A stretch of DNA of 64,000 nucleotides from Iodobacter violaceini. GTDB taxonomy: Bacteria; Pseudomonadota; Gammaproteobacteria; Burkholderiales; Chitinibacteraceae. The stretch covers positions 682,001-746,000 of the forward strand of contig NZ_JAAOLX010000001.1 in assembly GCF_011601265.1 (NCBI RefSeq), read 5' to 3'. Shown piece by piece: positions 46,500-55,579 of this stretch (the stretch's first letter is position 1; each line of letters begins with the position of its first letter). A program made the translations under genes and the position numbers. The notes under the pieces are model-generated. The model worked only from the letters and a program-made list of their open reading frames with translations. It was not told the DNA's origin and ran no database searches.

Positions 46500-48284
46500 T
46501 TATCCCGCTTTAAAACGCCGGCGGTACAAGGTGCTGCGAGCCACGCCCAAGGCTGCTGCCGCCTTGCTTAAATTGCCTTCAAACCGGGCAATGGTGTTTT
46601 CAATCAGCTCATGGCTGCTGCTTGCCAGAGAGCTGGCTTCACTCATGACCGGCATTTGGTATTCTTCAGGTAAATCTGCATAAGTAAGGCACGCTCCGTT
46701 ATCAGACAAAGCCAGCAGTGTTTTCAGCAGGCTTAATAATTGCCTTACATTACCCGGCCATGGATAGCGGACCAGCGATGCCATTAAATCATCAGCCAAA
46801 AGCACGCCCCGCGCAGCGCCACCAGACTCCTGCCACAGGCTGGCAATAAAACCTGGTAAATCGGCATGCTCCCGCAGCGGTGGCAAATGAACGATAAAAT
46901 CCTGCAGGCGGTAAAACAAATCAGCTCTGAACTCACCCGCGGCCACCATCCCAGGCAGATCACGGTGGCTGGCGCAAACGACAGAAAAATCCACCTTATA
47001 AGGCTGGCTGCCACCCAGCGGCGTGACTTCGCGCTCCTGTAATACGCGTAATAATCTTGCCTGCATCAGCAGCGGCATATCGCCGATTTCATCCAGCAGC
47101 AGCACGCCACCATTGGCTTCGCGCAATTTACCCACGCTGCCCTTACGCTTCGCACCGGTAAATGCGCCCTCTTCATAACCAAATAATTCGGATTCAATTA
47201 AGGATTCGGGCAGGGCGGCGCAATTAATCGCCACAAACGGCCCCTTGCTGCGCTGGCTGGCGGCATGCAAAGCACGGGCAAATACTTCTTTGCCACTGCC
47301 CGTTTCGCCTTGCAACAACACCGCCACGCCTGCGTTCAATACGCGAACCGCTTTATCCAGCTGCTTTTGAAATGGCGGCACTACTTCAGGAGAGATTGCT
47401 GGCTTTGCTGCCGCACGCGTCTTTGGTGGTGTGATGGTGAGATAAAAATGTTGCCCGCGCTGGCTATAGATCATCCGGGGCTGCGGCATAGCTTGCAAAG
47501 ATCCATCAAACAACTCCGCAAAGCTGCACCTGCCTAAATCCTCCCATGTTAAACCCAGCCAGTGTAATGCCACACGATTAGCCGCAATCAGCGTGTCACC
47601 TGCAAAGCACAGCACGCCTTCACGGGGCGAGCCAAGTAATTCGGCACGCGGATGCAAACGCATCAGCCAATGCTCATCACGGGCCAGCCCCAGCCAGCGG
47701 TGCTCAATCTGCTGTGCCGCCAAACGCACCAAACCCAGCGCATGCAAATGATGCAAACGCGCATCCCCGGAAACATTCAGCACCCCGGCAAGGCGGCCAT
47801 CAGGTGCAAAGATGGGCGCGGCCGAACAGGAAATACCAATATTTTGCACTAGGAAATGCTCGCCACCGCGCACCTCTACCGACTCCCGCAAAGCCAGCGC
47901 CGTGCCAATGGCATTGGTGCCCTTAGTGGCCTCATCCCAGCTCACCCCAGGCAAAAGCGCCACCTGCTCGGCCTTTTTCATAAACTGCGGGTTACCGGTG
48001 GTGTTCAGAATCAAGCCGCTGGCATCGGTCAGCAGCACCACACTTTGCGTGCCCAGCACCTGCTCGTATAAGCCATCCAGCTCCGGCAGCGCCACCCGCA
48101 GCATCTGCGCGTTATCGGCCAGCGCACCTTGCAAAGCCGCCTTGCCCAAACGCTCAATCGCCACATCAGCACTCCCCTGCTGCTGGCAACGCAGCCAGGA
48201 CTCGACAATTTTCGGCGGCAAATCAGCAGGAAAAATCCCCTCCTCAAAAAACTGACGGCGGGCAGTGGTATGCACAATGCTCAT
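46500..48284 (-). CDS. AcoR-like sigma-54-dependent activator
   Basis: A 594-residue enhancer-binding protein. A GAF domain lies at about 60-200 ([35 protein letters not shown]), then a PAS-like part, then an AAA+ domain with Walker [19 protein letters not shown] near 328, [15 protein letters not shown] near 373 and [20 protein letters not shown], and a Fis helix-turn-helix at the end ([19 protein letters not shown]). All residues needed for sigma-54 activation are present. ATG 48284 has a strong AAAGGAG site. It is divergent from an aldehyde dehydrogenase gene preceded by a -24/-12 promoter, so it most likely activates that operon in response to acetaldehyde, ethanol or acetoin. Confidence 0.93.
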   Translation of the reverse strand: MSIVHTTARRQFFEEGIFPADLPPKIVESWLRCQQQGSADVAIERLGKAALQGALADNAQMLRVALPELDGLYEQVLGTQSVVLLTDASGLILNTTGNPQFMKKAEQVALLPGVSWDEATKGTNAIGTALALRESVEVRGGEHFLVQNIGISCSAAPIFAPDGRLAGVLNVSGDARLHHLHALGLVRLAAQQIEHRWLGLARDEHWLMRLHPRAELLGSPREGVLCFAGDTLIAANRVALHWLGLTWEDLGRCSFAELFDGSLQAMPQPRMIYSQRGQHFYLTITPPKTRAAAKPAISPEVVPPFQKQLDKAVRVLNAGVAVLLQGETGSGKEVFARALHAASQRSKGPFVAINCAALPESLIESELFGYEEGAFTGAKRKGSVGKLREANGGVLLLDEIGDMPLLMQARLLRVLQEREVTPLGGSQPYKVDFSVVCASHRDLPGMVAAGEFRADLFYRLQDFIVHLPPLREHADLPGFIASLWQESGGAARGVLLADDLMASLVRYPWPGNVRQLLSLLKTLLALSDNGACLTYADLPEEYQMPVMSEASSLASSSHELIENTIARFEGNLSKAAAALGVARSTLYRRRFKAG

Positions 48285-48329
48285 GGGGGCTCCTTTAGTA
48301 AAGCTCACAGAGAAAACCAAAGATCTGTA

Positions 48330-48373
48330 GACACAGAGAACACGGAGTTAAAAAGCAGAACACAAAGAAAACC
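48330..48373 (+). repeat. Dispersed CACAGAGAACACGGAG repeat, copy 3
   Basis: ACACAGAGAACACGGAGTT recurs here, followed by AACACAAAGAAAACC, matching the element at 23701. It lies just upstream of the activator gene, in the 709-base divergent space. Confidence 0.7.
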
Positions 48374-48560
48374 AAAAATCATGCACGCCAAGTTCAATCC
48401 CATATGCACTATGCAATTTGGTTTTGCATTAGCAAACAGCACAAAACACCACAACCAAGCTCTTGGCATAGGGCTTAAGTCCCCCCTTGAAGCACGCCGA
48501 AGCGAGGAACAAGCGGGCGGGGTTTCGGCGAGGACTGTTTGAGCGAAGCGAGTTCCGCAG

Positions 48561-48700
48561 CCGCCGCTCGATTGTCCGCAGATGAGGGGCATTCGTGCTG
48601 GTCGGGGCGGCCTTCTTTGCTTACTTTCTTGGCCGTTCAAGAAAGTGAGTCCCCGCGGGGATGCCGCACCTAAATCAACGTGCCGAAGGCACTAAAAAAA
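48561..48700 (+). repeat. Long dispersed repeat with two palindromes, copy 1
   Basis: About 140 bases are closely similar to 55361-55503, in the same orientation. Shared blocks: CTCGATT, GCAGA, TTCGTGCTG, GGGGCGGCCTTCT, CTTGGCCGTTCAAGAAA, CCCCGCGGGG, CAACGTGCCGAAGGC. Two hairpins are present: ACTTTCTTG (48623-48631) with CAAGAAAGT (48638-48646), and CCCCGCGGGG at 48651-48660. Sequence just to the left (about 48480-48560, including CTGTTTGAGCGAAGCGAGTT) resembles the longer form of such elements in other betaproteobacteria, so copy 1 may start earlier. Confidence 0.85.
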
Positions 48701-48722
48701 CGATTCAGATTTACACACAACA

Positions 48723-48775
48723 TGCAACCCACCTCTGTTGCACCACCCCTCGCCCCACTGTCTCAAATTGCAACA
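48723..48775 (+). promoter_or_regulatory. Putative upstream activator sites for the AcoR-like regulator
   Basis: TGCAAC (48723-48728), GTTGCA (48737-48742) and TGCAAC (48769-48774) form overlapping inverted repeats; the segment 48759-48775 reads TGTCTCAAATTGCAACA, a near-palindrome. They lie about 155-205 bases upstream of the -24 element, the usual distance for sigma-54 enhancers. The assignment to this regulator is inference. Confidence 0.45.
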
Positions 48776-48928
48776 CCAGTAAGCAATTAATCAACATGAA
48801 ATATACCCTAAGTACTTGTAAACAAGAAAAATAATGCCAATCCACCATCCCGCACCGCAATATCAAAATAATTTAGCCCAGCTTTCACAAGTATTTCACC
48901 CATATTGCAGCGCACTATCCAACTCCCC

Positions 48929-48943
48929 CGGCACGCTTTCTGC
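48929..48943 (+). promoter_or_regulatory. Sigma-54 (-24/-12) promoter of the aldehyde dehydrogenase operon
   Basis: CGGCACG-CTTT-CTGC matches the TGGCACG-N4-TTGC consensus with the invariant GG (48930-48931) and GC (48942-48943) exactly 12 bases apart. It is 51 bases upstream of the dehydrogenase ATG, so transcription should start near 48955. The divergent activator has the matching GAFTGA motif. Confidence 0.8.
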
Positions 48944-48993
48944 TCATACCCTGGTACGCGGGCAAAATCGCCCCATACCATCAGGAGATAAGC

Positions 48994-50514
48994 ATGAGTG
49001 CATTGATTCCAGGCCAGTATGGTTTTCCACTGCAATTAAAATCGCGCTACGCCAACTATATCAACGGCGAATGGCATGCTCCGCTTGCAGGGCAATACTT
49101 TGAAAACATCAGCCCGGTTACCGGCAAGGTGATTTGCGAAGTGCCGCGCTCTGATGCTGCTGATATCGAAATGGCGCTCGACGCCGCCCACGCCGCCAAA
49201 AGCGCATGGTGCAAAACCTCGACGACTGAACGCGCCAATATTCTGAATAAAATAGCCGACCGTATCGAAGCCAATCTGGACATGCTGGCCACAGTAGAAA
49301 CCTGGGATAACGGTAAGCCAATTCGTGAAACCCGCGCTGCAGATTTGCCGCTGGCAATCGATCACTTCCGCTACTTTGCCGGGGCGATCCGGGCACAGGA
49401 AGGGGGCATCAGCCAAATCGATAACGATACCGTGGCCTATCATTTTCACGAGCCGCTAGGCGTAGTCGGGCAGATTATCCCGTGGAATTTCCCGCTGCTG
49501 ATGGCCACATGGAAGCTGGCACCGGCGCTGGCTGCGGGTAATTGCGTGGTGCTCAAGCCTGCCGAGCAAACACCGCTGAGTATTTTAGTGCTGATGGAAG
49601 TGATCGGCGATTTGCTGCCCAAAGGCGTACTTAATATCGTCAACGGCTTTGGCTTAGAGGCAGGCAAGCCGCTGGCCTCCAGCTCGCGTATCGCCAAAAT
49701 CGCCTTTACGGGCGAAACCACCACCGGCCGCTTAATCATGCAATATGCGGCGCAAAACCTGATTCCGGTCACGCTGGAGCTGGGTGGAAAATCACCGAAT
49801 ATCTTTATGCCCGATGTCATGAAGCACGACGATGCCTTCTTTAATAAGGCCATCGAAGGCTTTGTGATGTTTGCGCTCAACCAGGGCGAAGTCTGCACCT
49901 GCCCCAGCCGCGCACTGATTCATGAATCCATCTACGACGCCTTTATGGACCGCGCCCTCACCCGCGTAGCCGCCATTAAACAGGGCAATCCGCTGGATGC
50001 AAGCACCATGCTGGGCGCGCAATCATCTATGGAGCAGATGGAAAAAATCAGCGCTTATCTGGATATCGGCAAGCAGGAAGGCGCAAAAGTACTGGCGGGC
50101 GGCGCGCGCGCTCAGCTTGGCGGCGAACTGGCGGGCGGTTATTACATCCAGCCAACCGTGTTCCGTGGCCACAATAAGATGCGAATCTTCCAGGAAGAAA
50201 TCTTTGGCCCGGTCGTTTCAGTCACCACCTTTAAAGACGAAAACGAAGCTTTAGAAATCGCCAACGACACGCTCTATGGCCTGGGGGCTGGCCTGTGGAC
50301 CCGCGACACGCATGCAGCTTATCGCATGGGCCGCGAAATCCAGGCTGGCCGGGTGTGGACCAACTGTTACCACGCCTACCCTGCCCACGCCGCTTTTGGT
50401 GGCTATAAGCAATCAGGAATCGGGCGTGAAAACCATAAGATGATGCTCGGCCATTATCAGCAAACCAAAAATTTATTGGTGAGCTATAGCCAGGATGCGT
50501 TGGGGTTTTTCTAA
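48994..50514 (+). CDS. NAD-dependent acetaldehyde dehydrogenase (AldB/ExaC/AcoD type)
   Basis: A 506-residue enzyme that oxidises acetaldehyde and similar aldehydes to acids. Family blocks are intact: [20 protein letters not shown] (NAD site), [25 protein letters not shown], the general-base Glu in [12 protein letters not shown], and the catalytic Cys in [20 protein letters not shown] near residue 300, in the double-cysteine form characteristic of the ExaC/AldB/AcoD group. The C-terminal [20 protein letters not shown] fits too. AGGAG lies upstream of ATG 48994. It is co-transcribed with a DUF779 gene and has a sigma-54 promoter; a role in ethanol or acetoin catabolism is likely. Confidence 0.94.
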   Translation: MSALIPGQYGFPLQLKSRYANYINGEWHAPLAGQYFENISPVTGKVICEVPRSDAADIEMALDAAHAAKSAWCKTSTTERANILNKIADRIEANLDMLATVETWDNGKPIRETRAADLPLAIDHFRYFAGAIRAQEGGISQIDNDTVAYHFHEPLGVVGQIIPWNFPLLMATWKLAPALAAGNCVVLKPAEQTPLSILVLMEVIGDLLPKGVLNIVNGFGLEAGKPLASSSRIAKIAFTGETTTGRLIMQYAAQNLIPVTLELGGKSPNIFMPDVMKHDDAFFNKAIEGFVMFALNQGEVCTCPSRALIHESIYDAFMDRALTRVAAIKQGNPLDASTMLGAQSSMEQMEKISAYLDIGKQEGAKVLAGGARAQLGGELAGGYYIQPTVFRGHNKMRIFQEEIFGPVVSVTTFKDENEALEIANDTLYGLGAGLWTRDTHAAYRMGREIQAGRVWTNCYHAYPAHAAFGGYKQSGIGRENHKMMLGHYQQTKNLLVSYSQDALGFF

Positions 50515-50550
50515 AGCTGAGCCAGAAAAGATCCAGCTCTCATTGAATGA

Positions 50551-50669
50551 GCTCCCCTCTTTGAAAAAGGGGGGCCAGGGGGGATTTAGCATTGCATGTA
50601 TTTATAGAAAGACAGTGGCTGATGCAAAAACAAATCCCCCTCACTGCCCCTTTGCCAAAAGGGGAAATT
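50551..50669. repeat. C/G-rich inverted repeat inside the dehydrogenase operon
   Basis: Arm 50551-50587 (GCTCCCCTCTTTGAAAAAGG and onward to GGGATTT) and arm 50632-50669 (AAATCCCCCTCACTGCCCCT and onward) are imperfect inverse copies, about 37 bases each, with a 44-base spacer. It is a palindromic element of the kind dispersed widely in bacterial genomes. It separates the dehydrogenase stop from the DUF779 start and could reduce expression of the second gene or stabilise the mRNA upstream. Confidence 0.75.
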
Positions 50670-50729
50670 GCAGCACCAGAACTGCTGACTAAAATTACGC
50701 AAATACTCAGGGTTGCGGAGGATACATCC

Positions 50730-51062
50730 ATGAAGAATCAAGTCAGCGCCACACCGGCCGCGCTTGCCCTGATTGATACGCTGACAGCCCAATATGGCCC
50801 GCTGATGTTTCATCAATCGGGTGGCTGCTGCGATGGCAGCTCGCCCATGTGCTTTCAGGCAGGTGAGCTCATCATTGGCGACAGCGATGTGCTGCTGGGT
50901 GAGATCGGCGGCATGCCGTTTTATATTGGCGCTGCGCAGTTTGCTTACTGGCAGCATACGCAACTCATCATTGATGTTGTGGAGGGGCGGGGCGGAATGT
51001 TTTCTTTAGAGGGTGGAACAGGCTTACGTTTTTTAACCCGCTCTGAGCTTTGCCCAATTTAA
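50730..51062 (+). CDS. DUF779 protein, partner of acetaldehyde dehydrogenase
   Basis: A 110-residue protein starting MKNQVSATPAALALIDTL at ATG 50730 with a strong GCGGAGGA site. It carries the DUF779 core: LMFHQSGGCCDGSSPMCF, ending in the C-terminal block RFLTRSELCPI. The paired cysteines suggest metal binding or redox chemistry. DUF779 genes are typically adjacent to acetaldehyde dehydrogenase genes and their biochemical role is not established. The frame extends further upstream to 50592 but that part lies in a repeat. Confidence 0.9.
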   Translation: MKNQVSATPAALALIDTLTAQYGPLMFHQSGGCCDGSSPMCFQAGELIIGDSDVLLGEIGGMPFYIGAAQFAYWQHTQLIIDVVEGRGGMFSLEGGTGLRFLTRSELCPI

Positions 51063-51172
51063 GCATAATGACTTACGTCTTATTTTAATGTTGAAAGATT
51101 ATAAATACCCCAAAGAACAATGCAGTTGCTAAAATCGCGGGATCGATCACTATTTCCCTCACGAGATAATAA

Positions 51173-52180
51173 ATGCTCTCCAACCTTCGCTTTTTTAAAA
51201 GCTCGTTCATTGTTACGCTGATTGGTTTAGCGGCAGCATTCTGGCTGGGTGGCCCCAAAGCCATGTTTATTGCCGCTATTTTATCGGTTTTAGAAGTTTC
51301 TCTCTCTTTTGATAATGCAGTAGTCAATGCAACAGTTCTTAAAGATATGGATGCCGTCTGGCGTAAGCGCTTTATGACCTGGGGTATGCTGATTGCAGTA
51401 TTTGGAATGCGGGTTATATTCCCTGTGCTTATTGTGGCCGTTATTGCACACCTTACCCCATGGGCCGCTTTAATGATGGCGGTCAGCCAGCCTGAGCAAT
51501 ATGCAGCGGCTTTAATCTCATCCCATATTATTGTGGCCGGGTTTGGTGGTGCATTTTTAATGATGGTGTTTTTGAAGTTCTTTTTTGATCAGGACAAAGA
51601 TGTGCACTGGCTGCATGTTATTGAATCCCCTTTAGTTAAAATGGGAAAAATGGGTGGAATTGAAATCGGCCTTTGCCTTATTCTTGCCTATGCTTTTTCT
51701 ACTCAGCTGAATACTGCTGAGCAGCTTAGTTTTATTCTTTCTTCAATTACCGGTATTGTGACTTATATTGTTGTTGATGGTTTTGGCTCACTATTAGGCG
51801 GTGAAGAAGGACACGATCAGACAGTCGTTGTTCGTACCGGCCTTTCAGCCTTTTTATATTTAGAAGTACTGGATGCCAGCTTTAGTTTTGATGGTGTCAT
51901 TGGCGCATTCGCACTCTCCAATAATATTTTCATTATTGCAATTGGTCTGGGTATTGGTGCCATGTTTGTACGGTCACTCACTATTATGTTTGTAGAAAAA
52001 GAAACGCTGGACCAATTCAGATTCTTAGAGCATGGCGCGTTTTATGCAATTGGTGCGCTGGCCTTTATTATGTTCATTGGCACTTTCCATGAAATACCGG
52101 AAGTGGTAACAGGCTTAATTGGTGCTGGTTTGATTGGTGTTTCATTACTTGCATCTCTGCATTATAAAAAACACAATTAA
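51173..52180 (+). CDS. DUF475 (TerC-like) integral membrane protein
   Basis: A 335-residue inner-membrane protein with about nine hydrophobic segments. ILSVLEVSLSFDNAVVNATV near residue 37 and LEVLDASFSFDGVIGAFALS near 230 are two copies of the acidic Ser-Phe-Asp motif shared by the TerC superfamily, in which the in-membrane Asp residues probably bind metal ions. DUF475 proteins are associated with Ter proteins in many genomes. It is encoded 2 kb from the Ter cluster, on the opposite strand, and could supply the membrane function that TerC has elsewhere. It ends at a strong terminator. Confidence 0.85.
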   Translation: MLSNLRFFKSSFIVTLIGLAAAFWLGGPKAMFIAAILSVLEVSLSFDNAVVNATVLKDMDAVWRKRFMTWGMLIAVFGMRVIFPVLIVAVIAHLTPWAALMMAVSQPEQYAAALISSHIIVAGFGGAFLMMVFLKFFFDQDKDVHWLHVIESPLVKMGKMGGIEIGLCLILAYAFSTQLNTAEQLSFILSSITGIVTYIVVDGFGSLLGGEEGHDQTVVVRTGLSAFLYLEVLDASFSFDGVIGAFALSNNIFIIAIGLGIGAMFVRSLTIMFVEKETLDQFRFLEHGAFYAIGALAFIMFIGTFHEIPEVVTGLIGAGLIGVSLLASLHYKKHN

Positions 52181-52194
52181 AACTATTCAATCGG

Positions 52195-52228
52195 AAAAGG
52201 GGCGATCTTTGGATCGCCCCTTTTTTTT
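52195..52228 (+). terminator. Rho-independent terminator after the DUF475 gene
   Basis: AAAAGGGGCGATC (52195-52207) pairs with GATCGCCCCTTTT (52212-52224) across a 4-base loop and a run of eight T begins at 52221. This is a textbook strong terminator, 15 bases after the stop codon. Confidence 0.93.
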
Positions 52229-52422
52229 AAGCAAAACAATCAACTTCTGCCCCTGCTTTGCTAAACAATCAGCAAAAAAACTCTTACGTAAAAAATTCAA
52301 GAACTTTCAAAAAAACATAATAAAAACCATATCCGCTTATCAGCTTACTTAAATAAAAGGTTTTAAATGCAGATAAACAGTCATACATTTTAAAGGTCAT
52401 TCTGACCTATTTTGAGACAATC

Positions 52423-54039
52423 ATGAAAGTTAAGAATAAGCTAATATTATTATCAGGAAGTCTGATCAGCATTATTTTAATGCTGACTGCGCTGAGCCTG
52501 TCTAGCTTAGAAAACGGCTCCAAAAACTTCCAAACCACAATCGCTGATCGCGTGATGCCACTGGTGCAGTTAAAAAATGTTTCCGACATGTATGCCATCA
52601 ATATTGTCGACACCGTGCATAAAATCACCAATGGCAGCCTGACAACGGCACAAGGGCTTAAAAATGTAAAAACAGCCAGAAAAACTATTGAGAAAGAATG
52701 GCAAATTTATAAAGCCACCGAACTGACCCCCACAGAAAATGAGCTGGTTCAGACTGCAGATAAAAGCATGAACCCTGCAGCAAAAAGTTTTGACGAGCTG
52801 GAGAAGCTGTTAGAGACCAGTAATTTTGCGGCCATCAATGAATATGCAGCCACTACCCTTTATCAGCGTGTAGACCCAATTACAGATGTGGTTGATAAGC
52901 TGATTCAGCTGCAGCTGAATGTAGCGAGAGAAAACCTGGAATCATTTAAACAAAGCCATCACCAGGCCATTGTTGGCGGGGCCATGTTTGTGATTATCGC
53001 CACGCTTTCCGGCCTTACTCTTACTTTATGGATTATGCGGTCGTTGTTAAATGATCTGGGCGGAGAGCCCAGCGATATGCGCTCAGCAGCTACACGAATC
53101 TCTGAAGGCGATTTAGCCTCGCCCGTGCATGTGCCCAGCAATATGCGGGACAGCCTGGCCGGTGCGATGGAATCGATGCGCACCCAGCTGGCAGCCCTTG
53201 TAGAAAACATTCAAAGCTCATCCACGCAGCTGGCCACCGATGCTGCACAAACCCGCAGCAGCAGCCAGGAAGTACACGAATCAGCCGGGGAGCAAAGCGA
53301 TGCAGCAGCCAGAATGGCGGCGGCAGTAGAAGAATTATCCACTGGGATGTCACACCTTAAAGACTATTCAAGCTATGCCTTTGAGGTAGCCAGTAATTCG
53401 GGCCTGCAAGCCGAGCAAGGTGCGCAAGCCCTGCAAGAGCTGACCAGAGAGATGCAAATCGTCTCAGACAGCGCGCATATCGTCACAGATACGGTTAACA
53501 ATCTGGAAGAGCACAGCGCCAGCATTGGCCGGGTAGCCCGGGTGATTCAGGATATTGCCGAGCAAACCAATCTGCTGGCCCTGAATGCTGCCATTGAAGC
53601 AGCACGGGCAGGCGAGCAAGGCCGAGGCTTTGCCGTGGTGGCCGATGAAGTTCGCAAACTGGCCGAGCGCACCACCCAGGCCACACGGGAAATCCAGGAA
53701 ACGCTGGGCACCATCACGAACACCACTCACGATGCCGCCACCAATATGCGTAACAGCCTGAGCCAGACAGAGCTGGCTTTAGAGCATGCAAACCGCAGCA
53801 GCGTCATGCTGGGGCTGATCAAGCAAAGTGCGGTGGAAACCAAGGAAGCCATGGCAAAAATCACGGATGCCCTTGCCGAGCAAAACACCGCTGGCCAGGA
53901 AATCGCCGTGAATGTGCAATTGATTGCCGTGATGACCGAGCGCTCATTCTCTGCATCTAAAGAAATCAATATCGCGGTAGACAACAACGCCCAGCTGGCA
54001 CAAACACTAAGGCAGGCCGCAGTGCGGTTTAGTTGCTGA
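52423..54039 (+). CDS. Methyl-accepting chemotaxis protein (four-helix-bundle sensor)
   Basis: A 538-residue chemoreceptor. Membrane helices at about 7-28 and 187-208 flank a periplasmic helical sensor of the 4HB_MCP type ([20 protein letters not shown]). HAMP follows, then the signalling hairpin with [20 protein letters not shown] and [18 protein letters not shown] near residues 370-420. It lacks a C-terminal CheR-binding pentapeptide. The preceding 240 bases after the DUF475 terminator are AT-rich and probably contain its promoter. Ligand unknown. Confidence 0.94.
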   Translation: MKVKNKLILLSGSLISIILMLTALSLSSLENGSKNFQTTIADRVMPLVQLKNVSDMYAINIVDTVHKITNGSLTTAQGLKNVKTARKTIEKEWQIYKATELTPTENELVQTADKSMNPAAKSFDELEKLLETSNFAAINEYAATTLYQRVDPITDVVDKLIQLQLNVARENLESFKQSHHQAIVGGAMFVIIATLSGLTLTLWIMRSLLNDLGGEPSDMRSAATRISEGDLASPVHVPSNMRDSLAGAMESMRTQLAALVENIQSSSTQLATDAAQTRSSSQEVHESAGEQSDAAARMAAAVEELSTGMSHLKDYSSYAFEVASNSGLQAEQGAQALQELTREMQIVSDSAHIVTDTVNNLEEHSASIGRVARVIQDIAEQTNLLALNAAIEAARAGEQGRGFAVVADEVRKLAERTTQATREIQETLGTITNTTHDAATNMRNSLSQTELALEHANRSSVMLGLIKQSAVETKEAMAKITDALAEQNTAGQEIAVNVQLIAVMTERSFSASKEINIAVDNNAQLAQTLRQAAVRFSC

Positions 54040-54047
54040 GTGTGAAA

Positions 54048-54089
54048 CACCCCCTCAAATCTTAATGTGTTTCAGGATTTGAGGGGGTG
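54048..54089. terminator. Long stem-loop between the chemoreceptor and terA
   Basis: CACCCCCTCAAATC (54048-54061) pairs perfectly with GATTTGAGGGGGTG (54076-54089) across a 14-base loop. It separates two convergent genes. There is no T-run on either side, so it may act as a transcript-end stabiliser or a bidirectional pause site. Confidence 0.65.
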
Positions 54090-54132
54090 AGAACATCAGA
54101 CAGTGCGATTAGGATGATGATTCCGAAACATC

Positions 54133-55335
54133 CTAATCTTTAGAGCCCTTTTTAAACCGCAAACCAAATCCAAACCGGTCATTCACCTGCTCATGTGCGC
54201 TTTTGCCGTTGCTTTGGGCAAAGTATTCCACCAGCTTAGTCACTTGCAGATTGCCGCCGATATTTTCAATCATGGCAATGGCACACATCGATGCATTGTT
54301 GCCCTGATCCAGACGCACTTCCACGGGTGCCCTGCCGGGTACTTCGATGGTGACTACGCCATCGGTTGCGGCCCAGTCTGGCGCGCCTTCGTAAATAAAA
54401 GTAAAAATCAGCAGGCGTTTAATCTGGCTGAACTGATCGCCATTAATAAAGATATTTTCCCCGCCCGCATTACTGCCAGAGCGGTCATCGTCTTCCAGAT
54501 GCACAAAGGGTGGCCAGGTAAAGCTACCCCAGCTATTACCCAAAGCTTGCACACCGCCTGGCGTGCCATCAGCCATTTGAAACAAACAAGCTAAATCAAG
54601 ATCAATCCGATTGCCTGGGGCTGGCTTATTAATCAGCTTATTAAAAAAGCCACTATTTTCTGGCCCCGCCGGCTGCGCCGATTGATTCCAGTTTAAATTT
54701 ACCCGGATACGGCCAAACCCTCCGCTGGTGTTTTTCTCTAAGGAAACCTTATCGCCGCGTTTTTCCAGTGTAATTTTTGACAGAGAAACGGGTTTTGCCG
54801 GAGCTGGTGCTGGTGCAGGCGCAGGCGCAGCGGCTTCAGCTTCAGTACCACCAAAATGCTTGAGCAAAGCCGATAAGCCACCATTAAAGCCCTGACCTAC
54901 CGCGCCGAAACGCCATAAACCATCCCGCCGGTACAGCTCACCAACAATCACCGCTTTTTCATCCTGAAAATCAGCGCCAGAAAATGCAAATACGGCATCG
55001 CCCAAACGCATCGAGCTGGCCCCCAGCCGACGCATCGCGCCTTCACCGCTGACCGAAGCAGCAAAAACCAGCTTATGGATACTGTCTGGCAAACGGGCCA
55101 GATCAGTCATAAAACTTGCACTACCTGTTCCCAGCTCCAGCACCACGGCATTATTCGGGCACGATTTCTGATTAAAAAACACCATATAGCGATCATCAGA
55201 CAGCTGATCATTGGCATCCAGACCAAAGCAAGCGATATCCACTTCAATACCAGCCATATTCAGCAGCACAGGAAACGCCCCTGAGCAGCCCAGATCAGCC
55301 AGCTTAGCCTTCTGTCCACGCGCAAAATTTGTCAT
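54133..55335 (-). CDS. terA: TerA-like protein with two TerD-type domains
   Basis: A 400-residue cytosolic protein of the tellurium-resistance family with two TerD-like folds: about 1-160 and 185-395, joined by an Ala/Pro-rich linker (EAAAPAPAPAPAPAKP). The first domain retains the shape (FGAVGQGFNGGLSALLKHFG at its end matches TerD tails) but lacks the acidic calcium-binding GDGDDE; the second carries VHLEDDDRSGSNAGGENIFI, which keeps part of an acidic site. Its length and two-domain design match TerA. It is the last gene of the Ter cluster and is separated from the CitE-like gene by a dispersed repeat, so it may have its own promoter. Confidence 0.88.
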   Translation of the reverse strand: MTNFARGQKAKLADLGCSGAFPVLLNMAGIEVDIACFGLDANDQLSDDRYMVFFNQKSCPNNAVVLELGTGSASFMTDLARLPDSIHKLVFAASVSGEGAMRRLGASSMRLGDAVFAFSGADFQDEKAVIVGELYRRDGLWRFGAVGQGFNGGLSALLKHFGGTEAEAAAPAPAPAPAPAKPVSLSKITLEKRGDKVSLEKNTSGGFGRIRVNLNWNQSAQPAGPENSGFFNKLINKPAPGNRIDLDLACLFQMADGTPGGVQALGNSWGSFTWPPFVHLEDDDRSGSNAGGENIFINGDQFSQIKRLLIFTFIYEGAPDWAATDGVVTIEVPGRAPVEVRLDQGNNASMCAIAMIENIGGNLQVTKLVEYFAQSNGKSAHEQVNDRFGFGLRFKKGSKD

Positions 55336-55360
55336 GATTCCCGATTCTTTAGTTGAATTG

Positions 55361-55503
55361 ACGCCGCCTCGATTATCTGCAGAGAGGGGCCTTCGTGCTG
55401 TTTGGGGCGGCCTTCTATTGGTTCTTTTCTTGGCCGTTCAAGAAAAGAACGCCCCCGCGGGGGCACCCGCTCCAAAGTCAACGTGCCGAAGGCTCTAAAA
55501 ATA
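55361..55503 (+). repeat. Long dispersed repeat with two palindromes, copy 2
   Basis: This is the second copy of the element at 48561-48700, in the same orientation. The two palindromes are perfect here: GTTCTTTTCTTG (55421-55432) with CAAGAAAAGAAC (55439-55450), loop GCCGTT; and GCCCCCGCGGGGGC (55451-55464). Arms differ from copy 1 but stay complementary. It occupies most of the 244-base space between terA and the CitE-like gene. Confidence 0.85.
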
Positions 55504-55579
55504 TCTACTTTGCTTAATATCTAAAAGGTAAAAACCGCGGGTTTCACCCGCCCGACAACGCCCTAGGGCGCAACACTCC

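Noticed and set aside
48305-48640. A 111-codon minus-strand open frame in the acoR-like/dehydrogenase space
   Set aside because: It lies across two dispersed repeats (48330-48373 and 48561-48700), has a frame imposed by the repeat, and resembles no protein.
50551-50669. A CRISPR array or tandem repeat
   Set aside because: There are only two arms in inverted orientation, not repeated units with spacers.
52134-52352. A short open frame after the DUF475 gene
   Set aside because: It starts inside the DUF475 gene in another frame and runs through a strong terminator.
48561-55503. A composite transposon bounded by the two long repeats
   Set aside because: The repeats are in direct orientation, no transposase lies between them, and the genes inside look chromosomal; target-site duplications were not seen.
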